From Dysgonamonadaceae bacterium (lineage in GTDB: Bacteria > Bacteroidota > Bacteroidia > Bacteroidales > Azobacteroidaceae), in the NCBI GenBank assembly GCA_031256775.1, contig JAIRPX010000108.1, positions 1 through 38,556 of the forward strand: 38,556 nt of DNA, read 5' to 3'. The position numbers and the translations under genes were made by a program. Below are positions 13,973 to 22,159 of the stretch, piece after piece. The first letter of the stretch is position 1, and each line of letters starts with the position of its first letter. The notes beneath the pieces are model-generated. The model did not search any database. It was not told where the DNA came from and worked only from the letters and a program-made list of their open reading frames with translations.

Positions 13973-16954
13973 TTATTGAATAGCTTCATAAATTACATCC
14001 TGAATCCGGCTGCGAATATTCAATTCTATTAAATTAGTATGAGTGCGCGAGGGATATACCCTGTTTGATAAAAATATGTATATCAGCTGATTATCAGGAT
14101 CTACCCAAAAACATGTACCCGTAAAACCCGTATGACCATAAGCGCTTGCAGGAGTCATTTTGCCTGTAAGTTTTGAATTTTGATTTGTTTTGTCAGGTTT
14201 ATCGAATCCTAATGCCCTGTGGCTCGACGGATTTTTAGTCTGTGTGAATAATTTAACTGTTGCTTCGCTCAGAAAACGTTCTCCGCCATACATGCCATTA
14301 TTCAGGAACATTTGCAATATTTTTGCAAGGTCGTTTACATTTGAAAACAATCCGGCATTTCCAGAAACGCCTCCCAACACGGCAGCCGTTTCGTCGTGAG
14401 GATAACCGATTAATATCTGATTTCTCAGGAAAAGGTCGTTTTCAGTGGGTGCGATATTTTTTTTGTTAATTTTCTGCAAAGGAAGGAAAGTCGTGTAATT
14501 ACTGCCCAATCCTGCAAAGAAATCTTTTTCTAACAAAATATTTAACTTCTGCTTTGAAACGTTTTCGACCATCTCTTTCAAAAGTATGAAATTCAAATCG
14601 CTATAGAGATACTTTCCGCTGTTTTTCATTTTGCAACCGGCTATTTCTTTCAAAACCATTTTGTTAATACTGTCTGCTACATAAACGTTTTCTGCCATTT
14701 GAATTTTGATTCCGTCTTTTGGAGTTTGAGATACAAGTTCAGGACGAAATTCAAAATCAGTACGTGCAAAAGTGTTTTTATCGTATTGTATCCTATATGT
14801 CAGATCTCTTTTCCTTGAAAAAAGATTACCCTGATAGCTTGCTGTATCAATTAACAGTTGATAAAAAGGGAGAAAAGACGGCAGTCCAGATTGATGAAAC
14901 AAAGCGTCTCTGACAGTTATTGTTGATTTATCCGTATCTTTTAATTCGGGAATGTGTTTACTTAAATAATCATTTAAGTTTATTTTATTGTCGTCATACA
15001 GTTTCATAACGGCAGGAAGAGTAGCAATAGCCTTAGTTACAGAAGCTAAATCGTATATGTCAGTATTTTGAACAGGATGCGTACCGGCATAATCAAAATA
15101 ACCGAAAGATTGATTATATACAACCACTCCATTTTTGGCAACCAGCACCTGACAACCAGGAAAAGCCTGTGTTTCAATTCCTTCCTTAACAATTTTGTTT
15201 ATTTTACGGAGCGTATTCTCATTCATTCCAACTTCTTCGGGGCGATGACAGGACAGGCGCACTTTCGACGTAGAAATACCTGTTCCATATTCGTATAAAT
15301 CTGCAATCGTAACAGGAAGTTTCCCTTTTGCAGGCAAACCACCCATGATGACTTCAGCTGCCGCTTTTTGGGCGTATTTCGTGTTTTCGTAAGCTAAACT
15401 TACTGATTTGGCAAGAGTTACACTTTGCTTGTATTTACTCAGGATATACGGCGAAACAAAAAAACATAGATGAACTTCCTTTTGTGAGCATAAAGCTTGC
15501 AACTCTTTGTAATTATTGGATTTAACTGAATGGATTCCGCAAATGATCCTGTCGTATTTTTTAAGTTTATCAAATATTCCGGATACTGATTTTTCTGAAG
15601 CATTTTCTTCAATGTTAAAAAAATCGAATTTCCCATACAGATTTAAAGTTTCCATAAATGGCGGCGAAGCCTTTTCCCCTATCAAAAGCACAGCGGTTTT
15701 CATTTTACTCAGACGATTAAGCGGAATACTGTTGTTGTCATTTTTCAACAGGGTTATCGCTTCTTCATTCATTTTCCGTGCCAGCCAGTCGGCATGATTA
15801 GAATTAATTATACTCTTTAAATCATTAATTCGTAAAGGTTTATAATTGTTTAACCCAACAATATATTTATAGCTAAGAATTTTCAGGCATTTTTCTTCAA
15901 TTGTTTTCCATTCCAGTATTCCCTCGTCTAAAGCTTTTTTCACTGCTTCATAATCAGAAACAATATTTTCGGGTTTCAACAGCACGTCGTTTCCTGCCAG
16001 CAACGCCTGGACGCAGTTATTGAGTTGCCCGCCAGTCGCGCCTTTCATAGCCAAAGCATCCGTAAATACAAGTCCCTGAAAACCAATTTCTTTTTGGAGC
16101 AATTCGCTAACAATTCCGGGCGACAAAGAGCTTGGAAGTCCTGAAACGCTATCAAGTGCCGGAACGGATAAATGCGCCGTCATAATACCTGAAAAACCGT
16201 TTTTAACATAGTTAATAAAAGGATATAATTCCACTTCATCTAACCGTGATTTATTATGACTAATCAAAGGCAGGCTTTTGTGCGAATCGTCGGAAGTGTC
16301 GCCGTGACCGGGAAAATGTTTTCCTACGGCAATTATTTTCCGGCTCTCCAATCCCTGAGAATATATAATCCCCTTTTCTGCAACTGATTGCTGTTTTTCG
16401 CCAAAAGAACGGGTTCCGATAACCGGATTATTTGGATTGCTGTTAACATCCAAATCGGGGGCGAAATTTATGTGAACGCCCAGATGATTCAATTCCCTGC
16501 CAACTTCTTCCCCATACAGCCTGATCCATTCATTATCCTGTATTGCACCCATAGTCATGTTTCGCGGGAAAAGAGGAGCGTCTTCCATGCGCATAGCCAG
16601 TCCCCATTCGCCGTCAAAGGCAATAAACAGTGGAATACGGCTTATTTTTTGATACAGATTGATGCTGGCGGCTTCATCATTGATGTTTCCTTTGGAAAAT
16701 AATATTCCTCCGACATGCTGTTCGTTAATATATTTAACCGTTTTGTCATGATAATTGGATTGCGGATTAACGACAACCATAAACAGTTGTCCCAAACGCT
16801 CGTCAGAAGTCATGGAATCGAAAACCGAATCAACCCACTGTTTCATAGCCACTTGATCGGCATTTTTATAAAGCGTGGGAGAAGTTTGTGCAAAACTGCC
16901 CAAACACGAAACAAACACAGTGACAGTTAGATATTTAATTATGTTCATATTCAT
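13973..16954 (-). CDS. Glycoside hydrolase family 3 / serine beta-lactamase-fold fusion
   Basis: 993 residues with an N-terminal signal peptide (about 1-23, ending SCLGSFAQ). Residues 40-390 are a GH3 domain of the NagZ type: KHFPGHGDTSDDSH at 212-225 is the His/Asp motif of beta-N-acetylhexosaminidases, and FTDALAMKGA carries the nucleophile Asp299. A GH3 C-terminal-like segment follows. Residues about 590-990 are a class C beta-lactamase/esterase fold with S638-V-T-K641, a tyrosine motif YSD and a C-terminal HTG. The two activities suggest periplasmic peptidoglycan or muropeptide turnover: sugar cleavage plus a peptidase or esterase. This fusion is familiar in Bacteroidota. The start ATG has a perfect promoter just upstream; a second ATG two codons later is equally possible. 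Confidence 0.88.
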   Translation of the reverse strand: MNMNIIKYLTVTVFVSCLGSFAQTSPTLYKNADQVAMKQWVDSVFDSMTSDERLGQLFMVVVNPQSNYHDKTVKYINEQHVGGILFSKGNINDEAASINLYQKISRIPLFIAFDGEWGLAMRMEDAPLFPRNMTMGAIQDNEWIRLYGEEVGRELNHLGVHINFAPDLDVNSNPNNPVIGTRSFGEKQQSVAEKGIIYSQGLESRKIIAVGKHFPGHGDTSDDSHKSLPLISHNKSRLDEVELYPFINYVKNGFSGIMTAHLSVPALDSVSGLPSSLSPGIVSELLQKEIGFQGLVFTDALAMKGATGGQLNNCVQALLAGNDVLLKPENIVSDYEAVKKALDEGILEWKTIEEKCLKILSYKYIVGLNNYKPLRINDLKSIINSNHADWLARKMNEEAITLLKNDNNSIPLNRLSKMKTAVLLIGEKASPPFMETLNLYGKFDFFNIEENASEKSVSGIFDKLKKYDRIICGIHSVKSNNYKELQALCSQKEVHLCFFVSPYILSKYKQSVTLAKSVSLAYENTKYAQKAAAEVIMGGLPAKGKLPVTIADLYEYGTGISTSKVRLSCHRPEEVGMNENTLRKINKIVKEGIETQAFPGCQVLVAKNGVVVYNQSFGYFDYAGTHPVQNTDIYDLASVTKAIATLPAVMKLYDDNKINLNDYLSKHIPELKDTDKSTITVRDALFHQSGLPSFLPFYQLLIDTASYQGNLFSRKRDLTYRIQYDKNTFARTDFEFRPELVSQTPKDGIKIQMAENVYVADSINKMVLKEIAGCKMKNSGKYLYSDLNFILLKEMVENVSKQKLNILLEKDFFAGLGSNYTTFLPLQKINKKNIAPTENDLFLRNQILIGYPHDETAAVLGGVSGNAGLFSNVNDLAKILQMFLNNGMYGGERFLSEATVKLFTQTKNPSSHRALGFDKPDKTNQNSKLTGKMTPASAYGHTGFTGTCFWVDPDNQLIYIFLSNRVYPSRTHTNLIELNIRSRIQDVIYEAIQ

Positions 16955-16964
16955 TTATTCGAGA

Positions 16965-16995
16965 CAAAGGTAGTACTTATTTTCATATCTGCAAA
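16965..16995 (-). promoter_or_regulatory. Promoter of the GH3 fusion gene
   Basis: On the minus strand, TTTG (16995-16992), a 19-base spacer and TACCTTTG (16972-16965) match the Bacteroidota consensus exactly. The -7 box is 10 bases from the ATG, so the leader is very short. Confidence 0.7.
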
Positions 16996-17329
16996 AGAGT
17001 GAATTTAAAATTAATGATTTCAACGTTGCAAAAAAAATTTACGCCATTATGCAAGTCCGCTGCTAAATTCAGTCATTAATTATTTTTTGTAGCAAATAAT
17101 TTTATCTGAATATATTACATTTTTTTATGTCGTATTTGTATCAAAAAAAACATTTGGAAAACTTTTTTCTTTACTCTCATTTTTATTTCACCTATAATCA
17201 GGCAATTATTTTTTATTTTGGAAAATTTAACAGAAAAATTTCATTTATTTCTTCAAATTATTTGGCTGTTTTAAAATCTATGACTAATATTGCAGTCTCT
17301 TAATTGAGAAAACAATAAAAAGTACAATT
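16996..17329. other. Divergent intergenic region, very AT-rich
   Basis: It separates the GH3 fusion (-) and ribonucleotide reductase (+). Apart from the two promoters I see nothing coding. There is no recognisable cobalamin riboswitch and no clear paired NrdR box. Confidence 0.4.
17261..17292 (+). promoter_or_regulatory. Promoter of the ribonucleotide reductase gene
   Basis: TTTG (17261-17264), a 20-base spacer and TAATATTG (17285-17292, one mismatch to TAnnTTTG) lie 38 bases before the GTG start. Confidence 0.55.
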
Positions 17330-19864
17330 GTGGAAAAGAAATTTTTTACTTACGAAGATGCTTATAAAGCGTCATTAGATTATTTTAAGGGAGATGGACT
17401 GGCAGCCGATGTTTTTATAAACAAGTATGCCTTAAAAGATGCTTCGGGAAAAATTTATGAGAAAACTCCGGAAGATATGCACCACCGTTTGGCAAATGAA
17501 ATTGCCCGTATTGAGAAGAAATATCCCAATCCTCTTTCAAAAGCTGAATTATTTGCTCTGTTTCACCGTTTTAAATACATTATTCCGCAGGGTAGCCCAA
17601 TGACGGGAATCGGGAATAAGTTTCAAGTTGCTTCGCTCTCAAACTGTTTTGTGATCGGTTTGGATGGCTCTGCCGATTCATACGGCGCTATCATAAAAAT
17701 TGACGAGGAACAGGTGCAATTAATGAAACGACGTGGCGGAGTAGGACATGATTTGTCGCATATCCGTCCCAAAGGCTCGCCTGTGAAAAATTCGGCTCTT
17801 ACTTCTACGGGACTTGTGCCGTTTATGGACCGTTATTCCAATTCCACCCGCGAAGTGGCTCAGGATGGACGACGCGGCGCTTTAATGTTGAGCGTTTCCA
17901 TAAAACATCCCGATGTTGAATCGTTTATTGACGCAAAACTGACTGAAGGAAAAATAACTGGAGCTAATGTGTCTGTAAAAATCACTGATGAATTTATGGA
18001 AGCAATGCTCAATAACAATACTTTTGTTCATCAGTATCCCATCGTTTCCACAAAGCCTGAATATGTGAAAGAAGCAAATGCTAAATCCTTGTGGAACAAG
18101 ATAATTCATAATGCGTGGCAATCAGCCGAACCTGGAATACTTTTTTGGGACACAATTTTGAGGGAATCAATTCCTGACTGTTATGCCGATCTTGGATTTG
18201 AAACAGTTTCTACAAATCCCTGCGGGGAAATACCGCTTTGCCCTTACGACAGTTGCCGCTTGCTTGCCGTAAATCTGTATTCATACGTGAAAGATCCATT
18301 TAAAGCGACAGCTACATTCGATTATAATTTATTCAGAAAGCATGTGGCTTTGGCTCAACGCATTATGGATGATATTATTGATTTGGAAATAGAAAAAATT
18401 GATGCAATCCTTGAAAAAATCGACAGCGATCCAGAAGAAGAAGACGTGAAACTGTCAGAAAAATCGTTGTGGCAAAAAATACGTTATAAAACACTGTTAG
18501 GACGGCGTACAGGCGTTGGAATCACTGGTGAAGGAGATATGCTTGCCGCGCTTGGCTTGCGTTACGGCACTGAGGAGGCTACGGTTTTTGCAGAAGAAAT
18601 CCAAAAAAATCTGGCTTTGGCTGCCTACAGCGCATCCGTTGAAATGGCAAAGGAACGCGGCGCTTTTGAAATCTACGATTTTGCAAGGGAAGAAAACAAT
18701 CCCTTTATCAAGCGATTACAAAATGCTGATCCACAGCTGATTGAAAATATGAAAAAATATGGTCGCCGCAATATTGCCTGCCTTACTATCGCGCCAACAG
18801 GCTCAACGAGTTTGATGTCGCAAACATCTTCGGGCATAGAACCGGTTTTTATGCTTGTATATAAAAGAAGGCGGAAAGTTAATCCTAACGACGTTTCCGT
18901 TAAGGTTGATTTTGTGGACGAAGTTGGCGACGCATTTGAAGAATATACCGTTTTTCACCATAAATTTGTCGACTGGATGGAAGCAAACGGATATTCTACT
19001 GTTAAAAAATATACTTCTGAAGAAATAGATGAAATGGTACAAAAATCGCCGTATCGTGGAGCTACCGCAAACGAAATAGACTGGTTGCAGAAAATAAGGA
19101 TGCAGGGGAAAATTCAAAAATGGGTAGATCATTCAATTAGCGTAACTATAAATTTACCAAATAATGTTGATGAAGAATTAGTCAACAATCTATATGTAGA
19201 AGCCTGGAAATCAGGATGTAAAGGTTGCACTGTATATCGCGACGGCTCGCGTAACGGAATACTTGTCGCTGCCGACGACAAAAAGAAAGACAGGGATTGT
19301 ATTGAACCGCCGGTTATTGTATATAAACGTCCGCGCGAACTTGAAGCCGATATTGTTAAATTCCAGAATAATAAAGATAAATGGATTGCTTTTGTAGGAT
19401 TGTTAAATGGTCGCCCTTATGAAATTTTCACAGGTATAAACGATGAGGATGTTGGTATTTTTCTTCCGAAAAATGTTTCTAAGGGGACTATTATCAAGAA
19501 TGTAGATGAAACGGGAAATAAACGTTACGATTTCCAGTATTCAAACAAAAGGGGATATAAAACAACTATTGAAGGTTTGTCGGACAAGTTCAATCCGGAA
19601 TACTGGAATTATGCAAAACTTATTTCCGGCGTATTACGCTATGGTATGCCTGTTGAGCAAGTTATAAAATTAGTTCAAAGTTTGGAATTGAACGATGAAT
19701 CAATCAACACATGGAAAAATGGGGTTGAACGCGCTTTGAAAAAATACATACAGGAAGGCGTTCATGCCAAAGGTCAAAAATGTCCGAAATGTGGACAGGA
19801 ATCATTGATTTACCAGGAAGGCTGTCTTTCCTGTTCACAATGCGGAACTGCCCAGTGCGGGTAG
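17330..19864 (+). CDS. nrdJ: Adenosylcobalamin-dependent (class II) ribonucleotide reductase
   Basis: 844 residues from a GTG start. The N-terminal redox Cys lies in SNCFVIGL (C106), the active-site segment is NPCGEIPLCPYDSC (C298), and the phosphate-binding segment is CLTIAPTGSTSLMSQTSSGIEP. A long C-terminal extension ends in a Cys-rich CPKCG...CLSCSQCGTAQCG tail, likely to bind zinc and carry the shuttle thiols. The enzyme reduces ribonucleotides to deoxyribonucleotides using a cobalamin-generated thiyl radical and needs no separate radical-generating subunit, so it works with or without oxygen. The last 30 bases, encoding the Cys tail, overlap the convergent gene on the other strand. A B12 requirement follows from the family; no B12 riboswitch is visible. 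Confidence 0.93.
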   Translation: MEKKFFTYEDAYKASLDYFKGDGLAADVFINKYALKDASGKIYEKTPEDMHHRLANEIARIEKKYPNPLSKAELFALFHRFKYIIPQGSPMTGIGNKFQVASLSNCFVIGLDGSADSYGAIIKIDEEQVQLMKRRGGVGHDLSHIRPKGSPVKNSALTSTGLVPFMDRYSNSTREVAQDGRRGALMLSVSIKHPDVESFIDAKLTEGKITGANVSVKITDEFMEAMLNNNTFVHQYPIVSTKPEYVKEANAKSLWNKIIHNAWQSAEPGILFWDTILRESIPDCYADLGFETVSTNPCGEIPLCPYDSCRLLAVNLYSYVKDPFKATATFDYNLFRKHVALAQRIMDDIIDLEIEKIDAILEKIDSDPEEEDVKLSEKSLWQKIRYKTLLGRRTGVGITGEGDMLAALGLRYGTEEATVFAEEIQKNLALAAYSASVEMAKERGAFEIYDFAREENNPFIKRLQNADPQLIENMKKYGRRNIACLTIAPTGSTSLMSQTSSGIEPVFMLVYKRRRKVNPNDVSVKVDFVDEVGDAFEEYTVFHHKFVDWMEANGYSTVKKYTSEEIDEMVQKSPYRGATANEIDWLQKIRMQGKIQKWVDHSISVTINLPNNVDEELVNNLYVEAWKSGCKGCTVYRDGSRNGILVAADDKKKDRDCIEPPVIVYKRPRELEADIVKFQNNKDKWIAFVGLLNGRPYEIFTGINDEDVGIFLPKNVSKGTIIKNVDETGNKRYDFQYSNKRGYKTTIEGLSDKFNPEYWNYAKLISGVLRYGMPVEQVIKLVQSLELNDESINTWKNGVERALKKYIQEGVHAKGQKCPKCGQESLIYQEGCLSCSQCGTAQCG

Positions 19865-21046
19865 AATAAATGCGTGATAACGGGTTGTTTCCGTTATCGG
19901 GCAAAGATTCAAGTAGCCGTTTTTTATTAAGTTCTTTTCAATAACGGGAGGATACTGCTTTTGCAAGTCCTCCCTCTCTTTTAGAAGGGTTTGCGGATTG
20001 GAATAATATTTTACGAAAAATTCCCCATGAAAATCAGGATGTATATAATTGTTAAACAGTTGAATAGCCAAATATCCCATGCTTTTTCGCATATTTATCT
20101 CAACGCAAGGATGAAGCTTGTTGCGCCCATTTGATCGATAAATCATCATGTCTATTCCTATATTTCCTTTATAATAAGGAGAATATTTTTCATGCAACAG
20201 TTCTGTTAAATTATCTTTTACGCGAATTAATAAACTTTTGTCAACTAAAGACGTAATCTGAGCTTCTAATTTTTTCTGACTGGCAAGAATACTTTTTTCA
20301 TACGCACCTTTAGCTGTCGTCGTAAAAACCGAATATCCAATGAATTGCATTCTACAATCGGCAATATTCTCAAAGTGCATTGAAAAATCTAATCGCTTGT
20401 ATAAAACTTTTTCCAAAGAAACATGTCCCTGTCTTTTTAACATTCCACTCAAAATTTGTCTTTCCGACTGAGCCATTTTATGTGGAGGAAGCCAAATCAA
20501 TCCACGTCCGGAAGATGAATAGGGCGACTTAATCAGCATTTTTTCATCGCTTTGAGATATTCGGTCTTCAATTTCTTTTACGGAAGAATAGAAACGAGGG
20601 ATAATATCTCTTTCTATTTCAGGAATATCTTCTATCAGGCGCGACAGAATTTTTTGGGAAACCTGGCGGCTTGTTAATTCGTAATATTCTGGTTTCCAAC
20701 GGGGAACACTTAGTTGAAGTCCATATTGACTATTCAGTTTTTCAAAATATCGAATGCTTTGCGGAGAAATGCCCCATATACTAACTTCCTGGTTTTTAAA
20801 TATATCGCTGTTTTTAATAAAATCATTGATAATAACCGGTTTAGCTCGTGGTTTCAATAATTCTGCGGGAGCAAGGAAATCATCAGGCACGCTGTTTTCT
20901 GTTAAAACATAATCATCGGGAGAAGCATACCAGGCTGGAAGATAAGCCAAATCATTATGTATCTGCAAGATACCGGCAGCAGGCTGATAATGTTCCGACG
21001 CCATAAGAACGGCAGTTTCATGTCCGGGATTAAAATAGTGAATCAT
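19835..21046 (-). CDS. ATP-grasp-like protein of unknown substrate
   Basis: 403 residues, not recognised as a characterised enzyme. A glycine-rich loop LIKSPYSSSGRGLIWL (171-186) resembles the ATP-binding lid of ATP-grasp ligases. D299 in GIDMMIY with E316 and N318 in CVEINMRKS look like the metal-binding acid/asparagine pair near the end of that fold. The N-terminus MIHYFNPGHETAVL is distinctive. The start overlaps the stop of the upstream ABC ATPase by four bases (ATGA), so the two are translated together. The 3' end overlaps nrdJ by 30 bases in the opposite direction. A role in making or modifying something the transporter handles is inferred from coupling only. Confidence 0.65.
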   Translation of the reverse strand: MIHYFNPGHETAVLMASEHYQPAAGILQIHNDLAYLPAWYASPDDYVLTENSVPDDFLAPAELLKPRAKPVIINDFIKNSDIFKNQEVSIWGISPQSIRYFEKLNSQYGLQLSVPRWKPEYYELTSRQVSQKILSRLIEDIPEIERDIIPRFYSSVKEIEDRISQSDEKMLIKSPYSSSGRGLIWLPPHKMAQSERQILSGMLKRQGHVSLEKVLYKRLDFSMHFENIADCRMQFIGYSVFTTTAKGAYEKSILASQKKLEAQITSLVDKSLLIRVKDNLTELLHEKYSPYYKGNIGIDMMIYRSNGRNKLHPCVEINMRKSMGYLAIQLFNNYIHPDFHGEFFVKYYSNPQTLLKEREDLQKQYPPVIEKNLIKNGYLNLCPITETTRYHAFILPALGSSAL

Positions 21047-21834
21047 TGGGGCTTTATTATTCTGAATGAGTTAGTTGTGCTGTCAAAAACTATTCCATCG
21101 CCCTGAAAAAACTTTTCTATATCTCCATTTGCCGCCAATTCCTGTGGACTGCCGACTGTTATTTCTTTTCCTTTTCCCATTAACCACAGTTTATCAGCCA
21201 TTTGCAAAGCCAAATCCAGATCGTGAGTAGAAAGAAAAATTATTTTGTCGGTTTGGCGCGACAAGCGATGCAAAATCCGTATAATCTCTACTTTGCTCGG
21301 AAAATCAAGGAAAGCGGTAGGCTCGTCTAAGTAAATAACAGGAGTTTCTTGAGCTAAAACTTTGGCAATCATCACTTTTTGCCGCTCGCCATCGCTTAAA
21401 GTATGTACAGGACGGTAAGTTAAATTATCAATTTTAACTAAAGAAATAGCTTTTTTCACAATTGCTTCATCCTTTTTGTCCAAATTACCCCAAAAACCTG
21501 TATAAGGGCTTCTTCCTAAGCAGATAAGCTCAATAACCGACATATCGCGAATATCTATTTTTTCAGTAAGCACAACGCCTATAATACGCGACAGTTCCTT
21601 ACAGGAATACGAATCAATTTCTTTGCCCGATATGAAAATTTCTCCGGAAAGTTTAGGCTGCAAACCTGAAAGCGTCCGCAACAATGTAGATTTACCAATT
21701 CCGTTAGCGCCAAGAAGACAAGTCAACTCGCCGTTATATATCGTTGAGTGTAAGTTACATGCAATTCTTTTTTCCTGTTTTTTATTCCTGTAGCCGATTG
21801 CCAGATTCCTGATTTCAACTGTCTTATTTTCCAT
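21043..21834 (-). CDS. FecE/BtuD-type ABC transporter ATP-binding protein
   Basis: 263 residues from the ATG at 21834; a TTG three codons upstream is in frame but less likely. Walker A is GANGIGKST, the signature is LSDGERQKV, and Walker B is VIYLDEPTAFLD followed by the switch His in STHD. FLD after the Walker B Glu and the overall length match ATPases that energise import of iron-siderophore, haem or cobalamin. No permease or binding-protein gene is adjacent: upstream is the divergent helicase and downstream is the coupled ATP-grasp-like gene. The permease must be encoded elsewhere, and the substrate cannot be told from the ATPase. Confidence 0.85.
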   Translation of the reverse strand: MENKTVEIRNLAIGYRNKKQEKRIACNLHSTIYNGELTCLLGANGIGKSTLLRTLSGLQPKLSGEIFISGKEIDSYSCKELSRIIGVVLTEKIDIRDMSVIELICLGRSPYTGFWGNLDKKDEAIVKKAISLVKIDNLTYRPVHTLSDGERQKVMIAKVLAQETPVIYLDEPTAFLDFPSKVEIIRILHRLSRQTDKIIFLSTHDLDLALQMADKLWLMGKGKEITVGSPQELAANGDIEKFFQGDGIVFDSTTNSFRIIKPQ

Positions 21835-21859
21835 ATAAAACAAATAGATATTTACATCG

Positions 21860-21867
21860 CAAAGTTA
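21860..21867 (-). promoter_or_regulatory. -7 element of the ABC ATPase/ATP-grasp operon
   Basis: On the minus strand TAACTTTG is a perfect TAnnTTTG, 25 bases before the ATG at 21834. No clear -33 box is present. Confidence 0.5.
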
Positions 21868-21927
21868 ATTTTTATATTGTAAAGGTACATGAAATTTTCG
21901 AATTACACACAAACAGATAAAAATTCT

Positions 21928-22006
21928 CTGGATTGCTTCAGACTTCGTATTCGCAATGACGTTGTTTTCTGTGCGTAATTGCGAGCCATTTACGGCGAAG
22001 CAATCC
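21928..22006. repeat. Dispersed inverted repeat, copy 2 (arms in tail-to-tail order)
   Basis: The left arm (CTGGATTGCTTC...CGCAATGACG, 21928-21961) and the right arm (about 21975-22006, ending GCGAAGCAATCC) are reverse complements with some mismatches. The order of arms is opposite to that at 12-119 and 33334-33395. Confidence 0.7.
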
Positions 22007-22103
22007 AAAAAGTTACAGGGGAAAGGTACAAGTTTTTGTTTCCCAGTCCATTCTATTTTATGATTTTTGCCATATATTTTAATATGCTCTGAAAAAAAAA
22101 TCG

Positions 22104-22111
22104 TAAATTTG
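22104..22111 (+). promoter_or_regulatory. -7 element of the PIF1-like helicase gene
   Basis: TAAATTTG is a perfect TAnnTTTG, 48 bases before the ATG at 22160. Confidence 0.45.
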
Positions 22112-22159
22112 CCTTTTAATATTTATCATTGTTTTTTATAAGATAGAAAATTCAAAATC

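Noticed and set aside
13973..16954. Sequencing join of two separate genes (GH3 and beta-lactamase)
   Set aside because: The frame is continuous, has one signal peptide and one promoter, and this fusion is a familiar Bacteroidota architecture.
16996..17329. Cobalamin riboswitch upstream of the B12-dependent reductase
   Set aside because: No B12-box-like conserved core or multi-stem structure can be seen in this AT-rich region.
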